A stretch of DNA of 7,708 bases from Acidobacteriota bacterium. Its GTDB lineage: Bacteria > Acidobacteriota > Terriglobia > Versatilivoradales > Versatilivoraceae. Numbering within the stretch: the first letter of the stretch is position 1; each line of letters starts with the position of its first letter. Where the stretch lies: positions 1 through 7,708 of the forward strand of contig JAPOZE010000134.1 of the NCBI GenBank assembly GCA_026706225.1, read 5' to 3'. The notes below the pieces were generated by a model. The model had not been told where the DNA came from. It did not search any database and saw only the letters and a program-made list of their open reading frames with translations. Shown piece by piece: positions 1-6,665 of this stretch. The translations under genes and the position numbers were made by a program.

Positions 1-3
1 GAA

Positions 4-80
<77 letters not shown>

Positions 81-91
81 TTTTCTTGAAG

Positions 92-120
92 AATATAGTT
101 CCTTTCCCGGTCCAAGTCCA
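92..120 (-). promoter_or_regulatory. Probable sigma70-type promoter of the tRNA-Arg gene
   Basis: On the minus strand a TATATT hexamer (plus 92-97, five of six matches to TATAAT) lies 17 bp downstream of TGGACT (plus 115-120, four of six matches to TTGACA). The -10 box ends 11 bp before the first base of the tRNA, which would give a very short 5' leader. This AT-rich patch stands out in an otherwise GC-rich stretch between the GH97 stop codon and the tRNA. The call rests on consensus matching and position only. Confidence 0.5.
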
Positions 121-158
121 CTTAGCCGGGCGGTGACCTCGAGCGCCGGCGGGGCGGC

Positions 159-2183
159 TCAAGGCCTTTCCGGATAGATCCGCATGACGTGGCCCCCGCC
201 CGGCTCCAGCCGGGCCTTCACCACGTCGGCAGAGCGGACTCGAAGGTGTTGCCGGCGGACTCCGGTCGGATCTCCCTCGACATCCGCATAGACCTCTGCC
301 CGGTAAGGACCAGGCCCCAGAAACCGCAGGGGAATGCTCAACTCCCGGCCGTCCCAGTTGGTCATGCTGCCCACGTACCATTCCGTTCCGCTCCTGCGGG
401 CCACGGTGATGAACTCTCCCACCCGGCCCTGCAGGACCCGGGTCTCCTCCCAGGAAGTCGGCACCCTGCCCAGGAACTCGATTCCCGGCTGCCCGCGGTA
501 GGCGGCCGGATAGTCCACCAGCATCTGCAGGGGACTCTCGTAGACCACGTACATGGCCAGTTGATGGCAGCGGGTCCCCTGGGCCAGGGGTTCCCGCGCC
601 CGGGGCTCGAAGTCTTTGCGGAGAACGGTGCGAAAGGCCCCGGGCGTGTAGTCCATGGGTCCGGCCAGCATCCGGGTGAAGGGAAGGGTCAGGTCGTGGG
701 TGGGGTTACAGCGCGTTCCCAGCCGATTCCACTCCAGGCCCAGAACGGCTTCGCGGGTAATGATGTTGGGCCAGGTGCGGCGCAGGCCATCCGGCTTGTA
801 GGCTCCATGGAAGTTGACCAGCAGTCGGCGGCCGGCGGCACTTCGGGCCACCTGGTGGTAAAAGCTCACCATCTCCTGGTCGTCGCGGTCCATGAAGTCG
901 ATCTTGACGCCGGCGATGCCCCAGTCTTCATAGAGCTTGAAGGCCTCTTCCATCTGGGCCCGGGCCCTCATCCAGTGCAGCCACAGCAGGATGCCCACCC
1001 CTCGCTTCCGCCCGTATCCGATCAGGTGGGGGAGATCGAGCTCGGGCCGGCTTCGGGTGATGTCCCCCTCCTCCTCGCTGCCCCGATGCCAGCCGGCATC
1101 GATCTGGAGGTACTCCAGGTTGTTGTCGGCGGCGAAGTCGAGGTAGTGCTTCATGGTCGCCGTATTCATCCCCGGCTCGAATGCGACCCCTTTGGCGCTG
1201 GTGCCGTTCCACCAGTGCCAGGCGGCCTTGCCGGGCCGTATCCAGGAGGGATCGGCGATCCGGGTCGGCTCGTTGAGATGCAGCAGCAGCACGTTGTTCT
1301 CGATCAGCTTCCCCGGGGTCCCGCCCAGGAGGAAGACGCGCCAGGGCGATTGCAGAGCCCCCTTTGTTCGGACCTTGACTCCCGGACGGAGCGGATGGGG
1401 AGAGAGGCGGCTCTCCAGCGTTTCCGGAATGCCCGGAACGGGGGTCAGGTACATGCCGGCGTAGTCGCTGATGTTGGCCTCGGTGAGGGCCAGCCAGGAA
1501 CCTCGGAGGGTCTGCAGCAGCAGCGGCAGGCCCACGATGGCGCCGGGCTGCAGGCGCCACAGTGGCTGGGGATTGAACTCCGATTCGTAGTTGGTGTTGA
1601 AGCCCCGCAGTTGCAGCGCCCAGGCGCGGCAACCCTCCGGAAAAAAGAAGGTGGAGTTTTCTTCGACCAGGTCCACATCCGACAGGCCGGGTTGAGGCGG
1701 AACGCGGTAGCGGAAGGCGGCTCCCTCGTCGTAGGCGCGAAAGACCAGGTCCAGACGGCGGCCGAAAGGAGTGCTCTCCCGGAGGCGAAGGACCCCCTGG
1801 CGGTAAGCGTTCCTCAGCTCCCCCCGTGTTCCGTAGGGGAGACGGTAGCGCTCGTCACCGGACGAGGGGTCCCAGCCCAGCAGCACGAGGTCCCGTCCAA
1901 GCGGAGGCCCACCCTTGAGATCCAGCCCCAGCCAGGAATCCCTCACCACCGTCGCCCCATTGAAGCCGATGCGATAGTAGGGGCGGACACCCATGGGATA
2001 GGGGGTCTGCAGTTCCTTCAGACCGACCGTGACGGTGACCTGGCCGCTGGGCGAGCGGAGTTGGAAGTCACGGGCCAGGAGCCCCGGATTGGAGGCCACT
2101 TGCAGCGCGCAGAGAATCAAGGCCGCAAACGCGATCTTGAGCGGAACGATGTATCGCCGGGAGGTGATCGTGTTGTCATCCAT
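159..2183 (-). CDS. Secreted glycoside hydrolase family 97, retaining alpha-galactosidase-like
   Basis: Predicted exo-acting alpha-glycosidase of family GH97, 674 aa, a usual family length. A basic N-terminus and a hydrophobic stretch at about residues 12-37 indicate export or membrane anchoring; there is no good lipobox. The N-terminal beta-sandwich domain covers about 40-305, the TIM-barrel about 315-580, and a beta-rich C-terminal domain the rest. Family hallmarks are NYESEF (199-203), YLQIDAGW (358-365), GVKIDFMD (425-432), TREAVLGLE (476-484), PMDYTPGAF (509-517) and YESPLQMLVDYP (548-559). D429 fits the nucleophile of retaining members and E484 the acid/base. G460 replaces the general-base Glu of inverting SusB-type alpha-glucosidases. 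Galactosidase activity is therefore inferred, and related substrates such as beta-L-arabinopyranosides remain possible. The ATG at 2183-2181 is the only start that keeps the whole signal sequence; its Shine-Dalgarno is weak (GGAA). The gene is divergent from the DUF1549/DUF1553 gene. Confidence 0.93.
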   Translation of the reverse strand: MDDNTITSRRYIVPLKIAFAALILCALQVASNPGLLARDFQLRSPSGQVTVTVGLKELQTPYPMGVRPYYRIGFNGATVVRDSWLGLDLKGGPPLGRDLVLLGWDPSSGDERYRLPYGTRGELRNAYRQGVLRLRESTPFGRRLDLVFRAYDEGAAFRYRVPPQPGLSDVDLVEENSTFFFPEGCRAWALQLRGFNTNYESEFNPQPLWRLQPGAIVGLPLLLQTLRGSWLALTEANISDYAGMYLTPVPGIPETLESRLSPHPLRPGVKVRTKGALQSPWRVFLLGGTPGKLIENNVLLLHLNEPTRIADPSWIRPGKAAWHWWNGTSAKGVAFEPGMNTATMKHYLDFAADNNLEYLQIDAGWHRGSEEEGDITRSRPELDLPHLIGYGRKRGVGILLWLHWMRARAQMEEAFKLYEDWGIAGVKIDFMDRDDQEMVSFYHQVARSAAGRRLLVNFHGAYKPDGLRRTWPNIITREAVLGLEWNRLGTRCNPTHDLTLPFTRMLAGPMDYTPGAFRTVLRKDFEPRAREPLAQGTRCHQLAMYVVYESPLQMLVDYPAAYRGQPGIEFLGRVPTSWEETRVLQGRVGEFITVARRSGTEWYVGSMTNWDGRELSIPLRFLGPGPYRAEVYADVEGDPTGVRRQHLRVRSADVVKARLEPGGGHVMRIYPERP

Positions 2184-2233
2184 GGAAAGTTCCGACCCTG
2201 CGCTGCCAAGCTATCCTAGTACAACTTCGGGGT

Positions 2234-2248
2234 TCCGTTCACAACGGA
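2234..2248. repeat. Short inverted repeat TCCGTT-CAC-AACGGA, possible operator
   Basis: Two perfect 6-bp arms are separated by three bases, 51 bp upstream of the GH97 start codon in the divergent spacer. Size and position fit a repressor or activator half-site pair for GH97, but a 6-bp inverted repeat also arises by chance. There is no second copy in the spacer to support it, and no regulator gene lies in the window. Confidence 0.25.
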
Positions 2249-2357
2249 GTCCAACAGCGGCCCGCTTGCAGCCCCAACCGACCACGAATCCAAGGAATTG
2301 CTGCGGCGCCTTCCACTTGACCCGCGGCTTTGTGGCCTTGTAAGGTTTTTTCTTCGA

Positions 2358-2363
2358 TATAAT
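2358..2363 (+). promoter_or_regulatory. Probable -10 element (TATAAT) for the DUF1549/DUF1553 gene
   Basis: A perfect TATAAT hexamer sits in a locally AT-rich patch and points toward the DUF1549/DUF1553 gene. Transcription would start near 2370, leaving a leader of about 20 nt before the ATG at 2393. No good -35 is present: TTGTAA at 2338-2343 is only 14 bp away, and the 17-bp position is a poor match. The extended -10 TG is also absent. An activator-dependent promoter is possible. Confidence 0.45.
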
Positions 2364-2382
2364 TGCCATGGCTGCGAATGAC

Positions 2383-2386
2383 GGAG
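2383..2386 (+). promoter_or_regulatory. Ribosome binding site GGAG that fixes the start at 2393
   Basis: GGAG lies six bases before the ATG at 2393, an ideal spacing. The upstream in-frame candidates, TTG at 2363 and ATG at 2378, have no comparable purine-rich site. The TTG also overlaps the TATAAT box. The GGAG therefore supports 2393 as the translation start. Confidence 0.6.
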
Positions 2387-2392
2387 TCGTCC

Positions 2393-5116
2393 ATGGCTGT
2401 CACCCGCATTTCTCACCGAATGACCGTCCTGCTCCTGCAGGCCATTCTGGCCCCCTGCCTCGCCTTCGGTGAACCCACCGATCCTATCTTCGAAAAAGAG
2501 GTCAAGCCCCTGTTGCTGGCCCGATGCCGGGCCTGTCACTCGGAGGGAGAACAAACCAGCGGTTTTTCGGTGGCGAGCCGGCACTCGGTGATTTCCGGCG
2601 GGAACAAGCACGGCAAGGCGGTGCTGGAGGGCAATGCGGAGGCAAGCCCGCTCGTCCGCCTGCTCAGGGGGCAAGTCAATCCCCGGATGCCTCTGGGCGG
2701 TGCCTTGACGGATAGCGAGATTGCCCGGATTGAAACCTGGATTGGCAGCCTCCAGCCGACGGCAGCCGTTGAATCCGAGCCCTGGCTCTGGCCTTTCCGG
2801 CAACCGGTCAAGACCGTTCCTCCCGAAGTCGAGAACTCCGGCTGGGTACGCAATCCCATCGACCGTTTCGTCCTGCGCAGGCTGGAGCAGGAGAACGGGT
2901 TGTCTCCCGCCCCTCCCGCCTCCAGGCGGACGCTGGCCCGCCGCCTCTATCTGGACCTGGTCGGGATGCCGCCCACGCCCGAGGAAGTGCAACGCTTTCT
3001 CAACGATTCGTCGCCCAACGCCTACGAAAAACTGGTGGACACCCTGTTGGCCGACGCCCGGTATGGAGAGCGTTGGGGCCGCCACTGGCTGGACCTGGTC
3101 CGCTACGGAGAGTCGGACGGCATGGAAGGCGACATTCTCATCGGGAATGCCTGGCGCTATCGGGACTGGGTGATCCAGGCCTTCAATTCCGACCTGCCCT
3201 ACGACCGGTTTGTCACGCTTCAACTGGCGGGCGGCGACGAGCACAGCCGCAAGGCCTGGTACAAGCCGGAAATTCAGGGACATATTCCCGCGGGTTTCCT
3301 GCGGCTGGCGCCTTGGGATCTCGGCAACCTGGCGTCCGAACAGTTGAGGCAGGACTTCCTGGATGAAGTGACCACGGCGACCGGGTCCATCTTCCTGGGG
3401 TTGACCCTCGGATGCGCCCGCTGCCACGATCACAAGTACGATCCCATTCCCGCCAGAGACTACTTTCGCTTCCAGGCATTCTTCAACGCCATTCGGGTTC
3501 CCCTGCCCCCCAATACTTCCGGAATTCCGCCCGAAGAGTTCGTCGTTCCCTACCAGGACCCTCATTTCAGGACATTGGCCGAATCCAAGATCAAGCAGTA
3601 CCGGGAGCGTCTCGAAAACGGAGCGGAAAAGCAGGAGCTGGAAGCGTTGGAACAGGCGCTTCTGGACAAGCTGATCTCCAAGAAGATGTCGGAGGCAGCC
3701 TCGGACAAGCTCACCGCCACCGACCTGGAGCTCGAACTGGCGCGCAAGGAACAGAGGGTCTTTTCCGCCGAGGAAAAGGCGGAATATGACCGCCTGAAGG
3801 AGACAGCCGGACGCACGCTGGAGCAGACGGACCATCGCGCCCTGGCCGGCTACGAAAGATGGCTGCTCGAGAAGCTCACCGCGGCCTATGCCGCCGGGAC
3901 CACCGATCCGCCGGGGCGTTTCCGGGCGCTGACGCTGGCGGATGTCCGGGCTGAAGCCCGCCGGGTGAAACGACCTTCCAAGTATTTCACCCCGGAGGAG
4001 AAGCAGCGCCATCTTGAACTTTCCGACACCATGGAGGTCCTGCGGCGCCGGCTGTTGCGCTGGAGGCCGCTGGCCCTGACGGTGACCAACGCGATCGGTC
4101 CTCCTCTGGGACCCGGAATCCCGGCAACCCGCGTGCTCAAGGGCGGCGACTACCGGCAACCCGGAGAGGCGGTCGAGCCGGGATTCCCCAGCGCCGTCAC
4201 CGGCAGCGATGCCGCGGCCTTACTGGAGAAAGACCGCTACCGCCAGTATCCGACCCGGGGACGGCGGATGACGCTGGCCAGGTGGATCGCCAGTCCCCGG
4301 AATCCACTCACCGCCCGGGTAATGGTCAACCGCATCTGGCAGCAGCGCTTCGGACGGGGCATCGTGGGCACTCCCAGCGACTTCGGCAAGAACGGCGACC
4401 GCCCCACCCATCCCGAACTGCTGGATTGGCTGGCGGTGCGTTTCGTGGAAGACGGCTGGAGCCTGAAAGCCATGCACCGGCTCATGGCGACCAGCAGCAC
4501 CTACCGCCAGTCGGCGGACAATCCCGGGGTCGCGGGCCCATCCCTGGACCCGGAGAACCGCCTGTTGTGGCGCTTCAACCGCCGCCGGCTGGAGGCGGAG
4601 GCCATCCGGGACAGCATTCTGTCTGCCAGCGGCCGATTGAACCTGGAGCTAAGAGGGCCCAGCGTCTTTCCGCCTCTGCCGCAGGACATGAAGGACCTGA
4701 GCCGCCCCGCCCGGACCGGTGGGTCCATGTGGGAACCCAACGAAAGTGAACGCGACGCCCGGCGACGCTCGGTCTACATCTTTCAGCGTCGGTCGCTGCC
4801 GCTGCCCATGATGGCCTCGTTCGATGCTCCGGTCTTCAATGAATCCTGTGAACGCCGCAGCGTCACCACCACTCCCCTGCAGGCCCTGTCGATGATGAAC
4901 GGCCGCCTGGTAAACGAGGAAGCGACTCATCTGGCGACCCGCGTGGGAAGTGAAGCCGGCAGCCGGCGGAAAGATCGGGTGGTCCGACTGTTCGAAATCG
5001 CGTTGAACCGCCCGCCCGACCAGGCCGAACAGCAACAATTCGTGGAGTTTCAGGGATCTCTGGAAGCCATTTGCCGAGTCATCCTCAATTCCAACGAGTT
5101 TTTGTTTATGGACTAG
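2393..5116 (+). CDS. PSCyt1-DUF1549-DUF1553 cytochrome c-like exported protein
   Basis: Exported protein of 907 aa; its biochemical role is unknown for the family. Residues 1-26 form a signal peptide (basic residues, then a hydrophobic stretch ending near AFG). A planctomycete-type cytochrome c domain (about 30-125) carries CRACH at 45-49, a covalent haem c site, with PRMPLGG (97-103) holding a possible methionine ligand. The DUF1549 domain (about 150-370) includes WVRNPIDRF and a second motif, [12 protein letters not shown], at 341-352. A charged, probably helical linker (about 395-500) follows. The DUF1553 domain (about 615-885) includes [25 protein letters not shown] and [11 protein letters not shown], and the protein ends in the family-typical NSNEFL. 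Length and order are normal. The open frame extends up to a TTG at 2363, but I choose ATG 2393 for its GGAG site. The DUF1501 gene follows after 79 bp, a familiar pairing that suggests joint function at the periplasm or cell surface. Confidence 0.94.
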   Translation: MAVTRISHRMTVLLLQAILAPCLAFGEPTDPIFEKEVKPLLLARCRACHSEGEQTSGFSVASRHSVISGGNKHGKAVLEGNAEASPLVRLLRGQVNPRMPLGGALTDSEIARIETWIGSLQPTAAVESEPWLWPFRQPVKTVPPEVENSGWVRNPIDRFVLRRLEQENGLSPAPPASRRTLARRLYLDLVGMPPTPEEVQRFLNDSSPNAYEKLVDTLLADARYGERWGRHWLDLVRYGESDGMEGDILIGNAWRYRDWVIQAFNSDLPYDRFVTLQLAGGDEHSRKAWYKPEIQGHIPAGFLRLAPWDLGNLASEQLRQDFLDEVTTATGSIFLGLTLGCARCHDHKYDPIPARDYFRFQAFFNAIRVPLPPNTSGIPPEEFVVPYQDPHFRTLAESKIKQYRERLENGAEKQELEALEQALLDKLISKKMSEAASDKLTATDLELELARKEQRVFSAEEKAEYDRLKETAGRTLEQTDHRALAGYERWLLEKLTAAYAAGTTDPPGRFRALTLADVRAEARRVKRPSKYFTPEEKQRHLELSDTMEVLRRRLLRWRPLALTVTNAIGPPLGPGIPATRVLKGGDYRQPGEAVEPGFPSAVTGSDAAALLEKDRYRQYPTRGRRMTLARWIASPRNPLTARVMVNRIWQQRFGRGIVGTPSDFGKNGDRPTHPELLDWLAVRFVEDGWSLKAMHRLMATSSTYRQSADNPGVAGPSLDPENRLLWRFNRRRLEAEAIRDSILSASGRLNLELRGPSVFPPLPQDMKDLSRPARTGGSMWEPNESERDARRRSVYIFQRRSLPLPMMASFDAPVFNESCERRSVTTTPLQALSMMNGRLVNEEATHLATRVGSEAGSRRKDRVVRLFEIALNRPPDQAEQQQFVEFQGSLEAICRVILNSNEFLFMD

Positions 5117-5117
5117 G

Positions 5118-5142
5118 CCACGTTTCTCACCGGGGTACGTGG
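5118..5142. repeat. Inverted repeat CCACGT/ACGTGG between the two exported-protein genes
   Basis: A perfect 6-bp stem with a 13-base loop begins two bases after the stop codon of the DUF1549/DUF1553 gene. In RNA it could form a small hairpin. There is no T-run after it, so it is not a typical intrinsic terminator. It might protect a transcript end or be chance. The rest of the 79-bp gap up to the DUF1501 start shows only a weak purine-rich site (GGGGAT at 5184-5189) as a ribosome binding site. Confidence 0.3.
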
Positions 5143-5195
5143 TAAGATAGCGCTCACGAAACCCGATCAGAAGGCACCCTCACGGGGATTCCACC

Positions 5196-6623
5196 ATGAG
5201 CCCTCTACCGTCCCGCAGAGAGTTTCTGAAGAACTCCTATCTGGGCCTCGGCAGCCTGGCCCTGATGGATCTGCTGGCAGGCGATGCGGGCGCCTCGGCC
5301 GGTTCGGCCGAGAATCCGCTGCTGCCCAGGCCGGCTCACCTGCCGGCCAAAGCCAAACGCTGCATCTTTCTCTTCATGGAAGGTGGAGTGAGCCAGATGG
5401 ACACCTTCGAGTACCGGCCGGTCCTCGACAAGTATGCAGGGCGGCAGATGCCCTCGGTCCACGGGACCGATCTGGACGTGGCCAGCCTCGGAACCGCCCA
5501 CAACCGCATCATTCCTTCCCCCTTCAGCTTCGCCCGGCACGGCCAGTCGGGACGGTGGATGTCGGAGCTGCTGCCCCACCTGTCGACCTGTGTGGACGAC
5601 ATGGCCTTTCTCCACGGGGTCACGGTCGACAGCAGCAATCACGCTCCGGCTGTCTATCATTCCCTGACGGGACAGATCCTTCCCGGCGGGGCGGCCATCG
5701 GGGCATGGATGACCTACGGCCTGGGGAGCGAGAACCGGAATCTGCCGGGCTTTATCGTGCTGGGACAGGGGGCTCCCGCGGTGGGCGGCGCTTCCCAGTG
5801 GAGCCACGGTTTCCTGCCTGCCGTCCACCAGGGCACGCTCTTTCGACCGGGCTCCAATCCCATCGCCGACCTGCACCCGCCGGCCGGGACTTCCCCGGGT
5901 AGCCGGCGCAGCGAGCTTGACCTGCTGAAATGGCTCAACCGGAGGCACGCCCGCCAGCGTACCCGGACCGGAGAACTCGAAGCGCGCATTGCCGCCTACG
6001 AGATGGCCTTCCAGATGCAGAGCGCGGCGCCCGAGCTGATCGATATCTCCGGGGAGTCGGAAGCCACCAGGAAGCTCTACGGGCTCGATGACCCGGTTGC
6101 GGGCACCTTCGGCCGCCAGTGCCTGATGGCCCGCCGCATGGTGGAGCGGGGGGTTCGCTTCGTCAAGCTCCTGCACGGCAAGGGCAAACCCTGGGACCAG
6201 CACGGGGATCTGGCCGGCCGCCTGCCGGTCCTGTGTCATGAAGTCGATCAGCCCATTGCCGGCCTGTTGAAGGACCTGAAATCCCGGGGATTGCTGGAAG
6301 AGACCCTGGTGGTGTGGGCCTCGGAAATGGGAAGGACGCCTTTCGATTCCAACGTGGTATCGGACAAACCCGGAAGAGACCACAATCGCTTTGGGCTGGT
6401 CATGTGGATGGCGGGCGGTGACGTGCGCCCCGGAGCCACTTTCGGAGAGACCGACGAATTCGCGCTCCGCAGCGCCGGAGAGTCTCTGCCGGTGCGTGAC
6501 GTGCACGCCACCCTGCTTCGCCTGATGGGGCTGGATCAGCACCAGTTGACCTTCCTCCATGCCGGGCGCTTCAAACGGCTCACCGACATTGGCGGACGGG
6601 TCATCGACGAAATCCTGCTTTGA
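5196..6623 (+). CDS. DUF1501 family protein, Tat-exported
   Basis: A 475-aa protein of the DUF1501 family, related in fold to the alkaline phosphatase/sulfatase superfamily; no substrate is established. The N-terminus holds a twin-arginine signal, SRREFLK at residues 6-12, then a hydrophobic stretch (about 15-28) and small residues, so it is probably folded and loaded with cofactor before export. Conserved segments include CIFLFMEGGVSQMDTFE (56-72), the family's usual first motif with D69; DSSNHAPAVYHSLTGQ (145-160); WDQHGD (333-338); SEMGRTP (376-382); GRDHN (393-397); and RDVHATLLRLMGL (434-446). By comparison with the superfamily, the Asp and His residues may bind metal, which is inference. 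Length is typical. The ATG at 5196 directly precedes the Tat motif, which fixes the start. It probably shares an operon with the upstream DUF1549/DUF1553 gene. The family was once loosely called sulfatase-like, and that activity should not be assumed. Confidence 0.93.
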   Translation: MSPLPSRREFLKNSYLGLGSLALMDLLAGDAGASAGSAENPLLPRPAHLPAKAKRCIFLFMEGGVSQMDTFEYRPVLDKYAGRQMPSVHGTDLDVASLGTAHNRIIPSPFSFARHGQSGRWMSELLPHLSTCVDDMAFLHGVTVDSSNHAPAVYHSLTGQILPGGAAIGAWMTYGLGSENRNLPGFIVLGQGAPAVGGASQWSHGFLPAVHQGTLFRPGSNPIADLHPPAGTSPGSRRSELDLLKWLNRRHARQRTRTGELEARIAAYEMAFQMQSAAPELIDISGESEATRKLYGLDDPVAGTFGRQCLMARRMVERGVRFVKLLHGKGKPWDQHGDLAGRLPVLCHEVDQPIAGLLKDLKSRGLLEETLVVWASEMGRTPFDSNVVSDKPGRDHNRFGLVMWMAGGDVRPGATFGETDEFALRSAGESLPVRDVHATLLRLMGLDQHQLTFLHAGRFKRLTDIGGRVIDEILL

Positions 6624-6665
6624 ACCTTGGGCTAGACACCGTACTTTCTTCGGCTAACCTGAGTC

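Larger units (their letters stand above)
2184..2392. other. Divergent intergenic region between GH97 and DUF1549/DUF1553 genes
   Basis: This 209-bp spacer separates two divergently transcribed genes and should hold promoters for both. Facing right there is a perfect TATAAT near the right end. Facing left I see only poor -10 candidates, such as TAGGAT on the minus strand around 2211-2216, without a convincing -35. A short perfect inverted repeat lies at 2234-2248. A run of six T residues at 2346-2351 just before the TATAAT is not preceded by a stable hairpin, so I do not read it as a terminator. I see no small ORF with a credible start. Confidence 0.6.

Noticed and set aside
81..158. Possible terminator for GH97 from GC-rich inverted segments (GCCGG/CCGGC)
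   Set aside because: The stem is five base pairs with a long loop and no T-run, so nothing beyond base composition supports it.
189..2219. 676-codon open frame on the plus strand opposite GH97
   Set aside because: It mirrors the GH97 gene almost exactly, shows no recognisable domain and has a low-complexity Gly/Pro/Gln/Val-rich composition. GC-rich coding DNA commonly leaves the antisense frame open.
2338..2353. Possible intrinsic terminator (CCTTGTAAGG followed by a T-run)
   Set aside because: The stem is only four base pairs with a two-base loop, and no gene on the plus strand ends upstream. The T-run is better read as part of the promoter region.
2216..4159. 647-codon open frame on the minus strand opposite the DUF1549/DUF1553 gene
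   Set aside because: The sense strand encodes clear family motifs throughout. The antisense product is Gly/Arg/Gln-rich with no domain, signal or credible ribosome binding site.
5205..6560. 451-codon open frame on the minus strand opposite DUF1501
   Set aside because: It lies wholly inside the DUF1501 gene and has no recognisable motif, so it is an antisense shadow.
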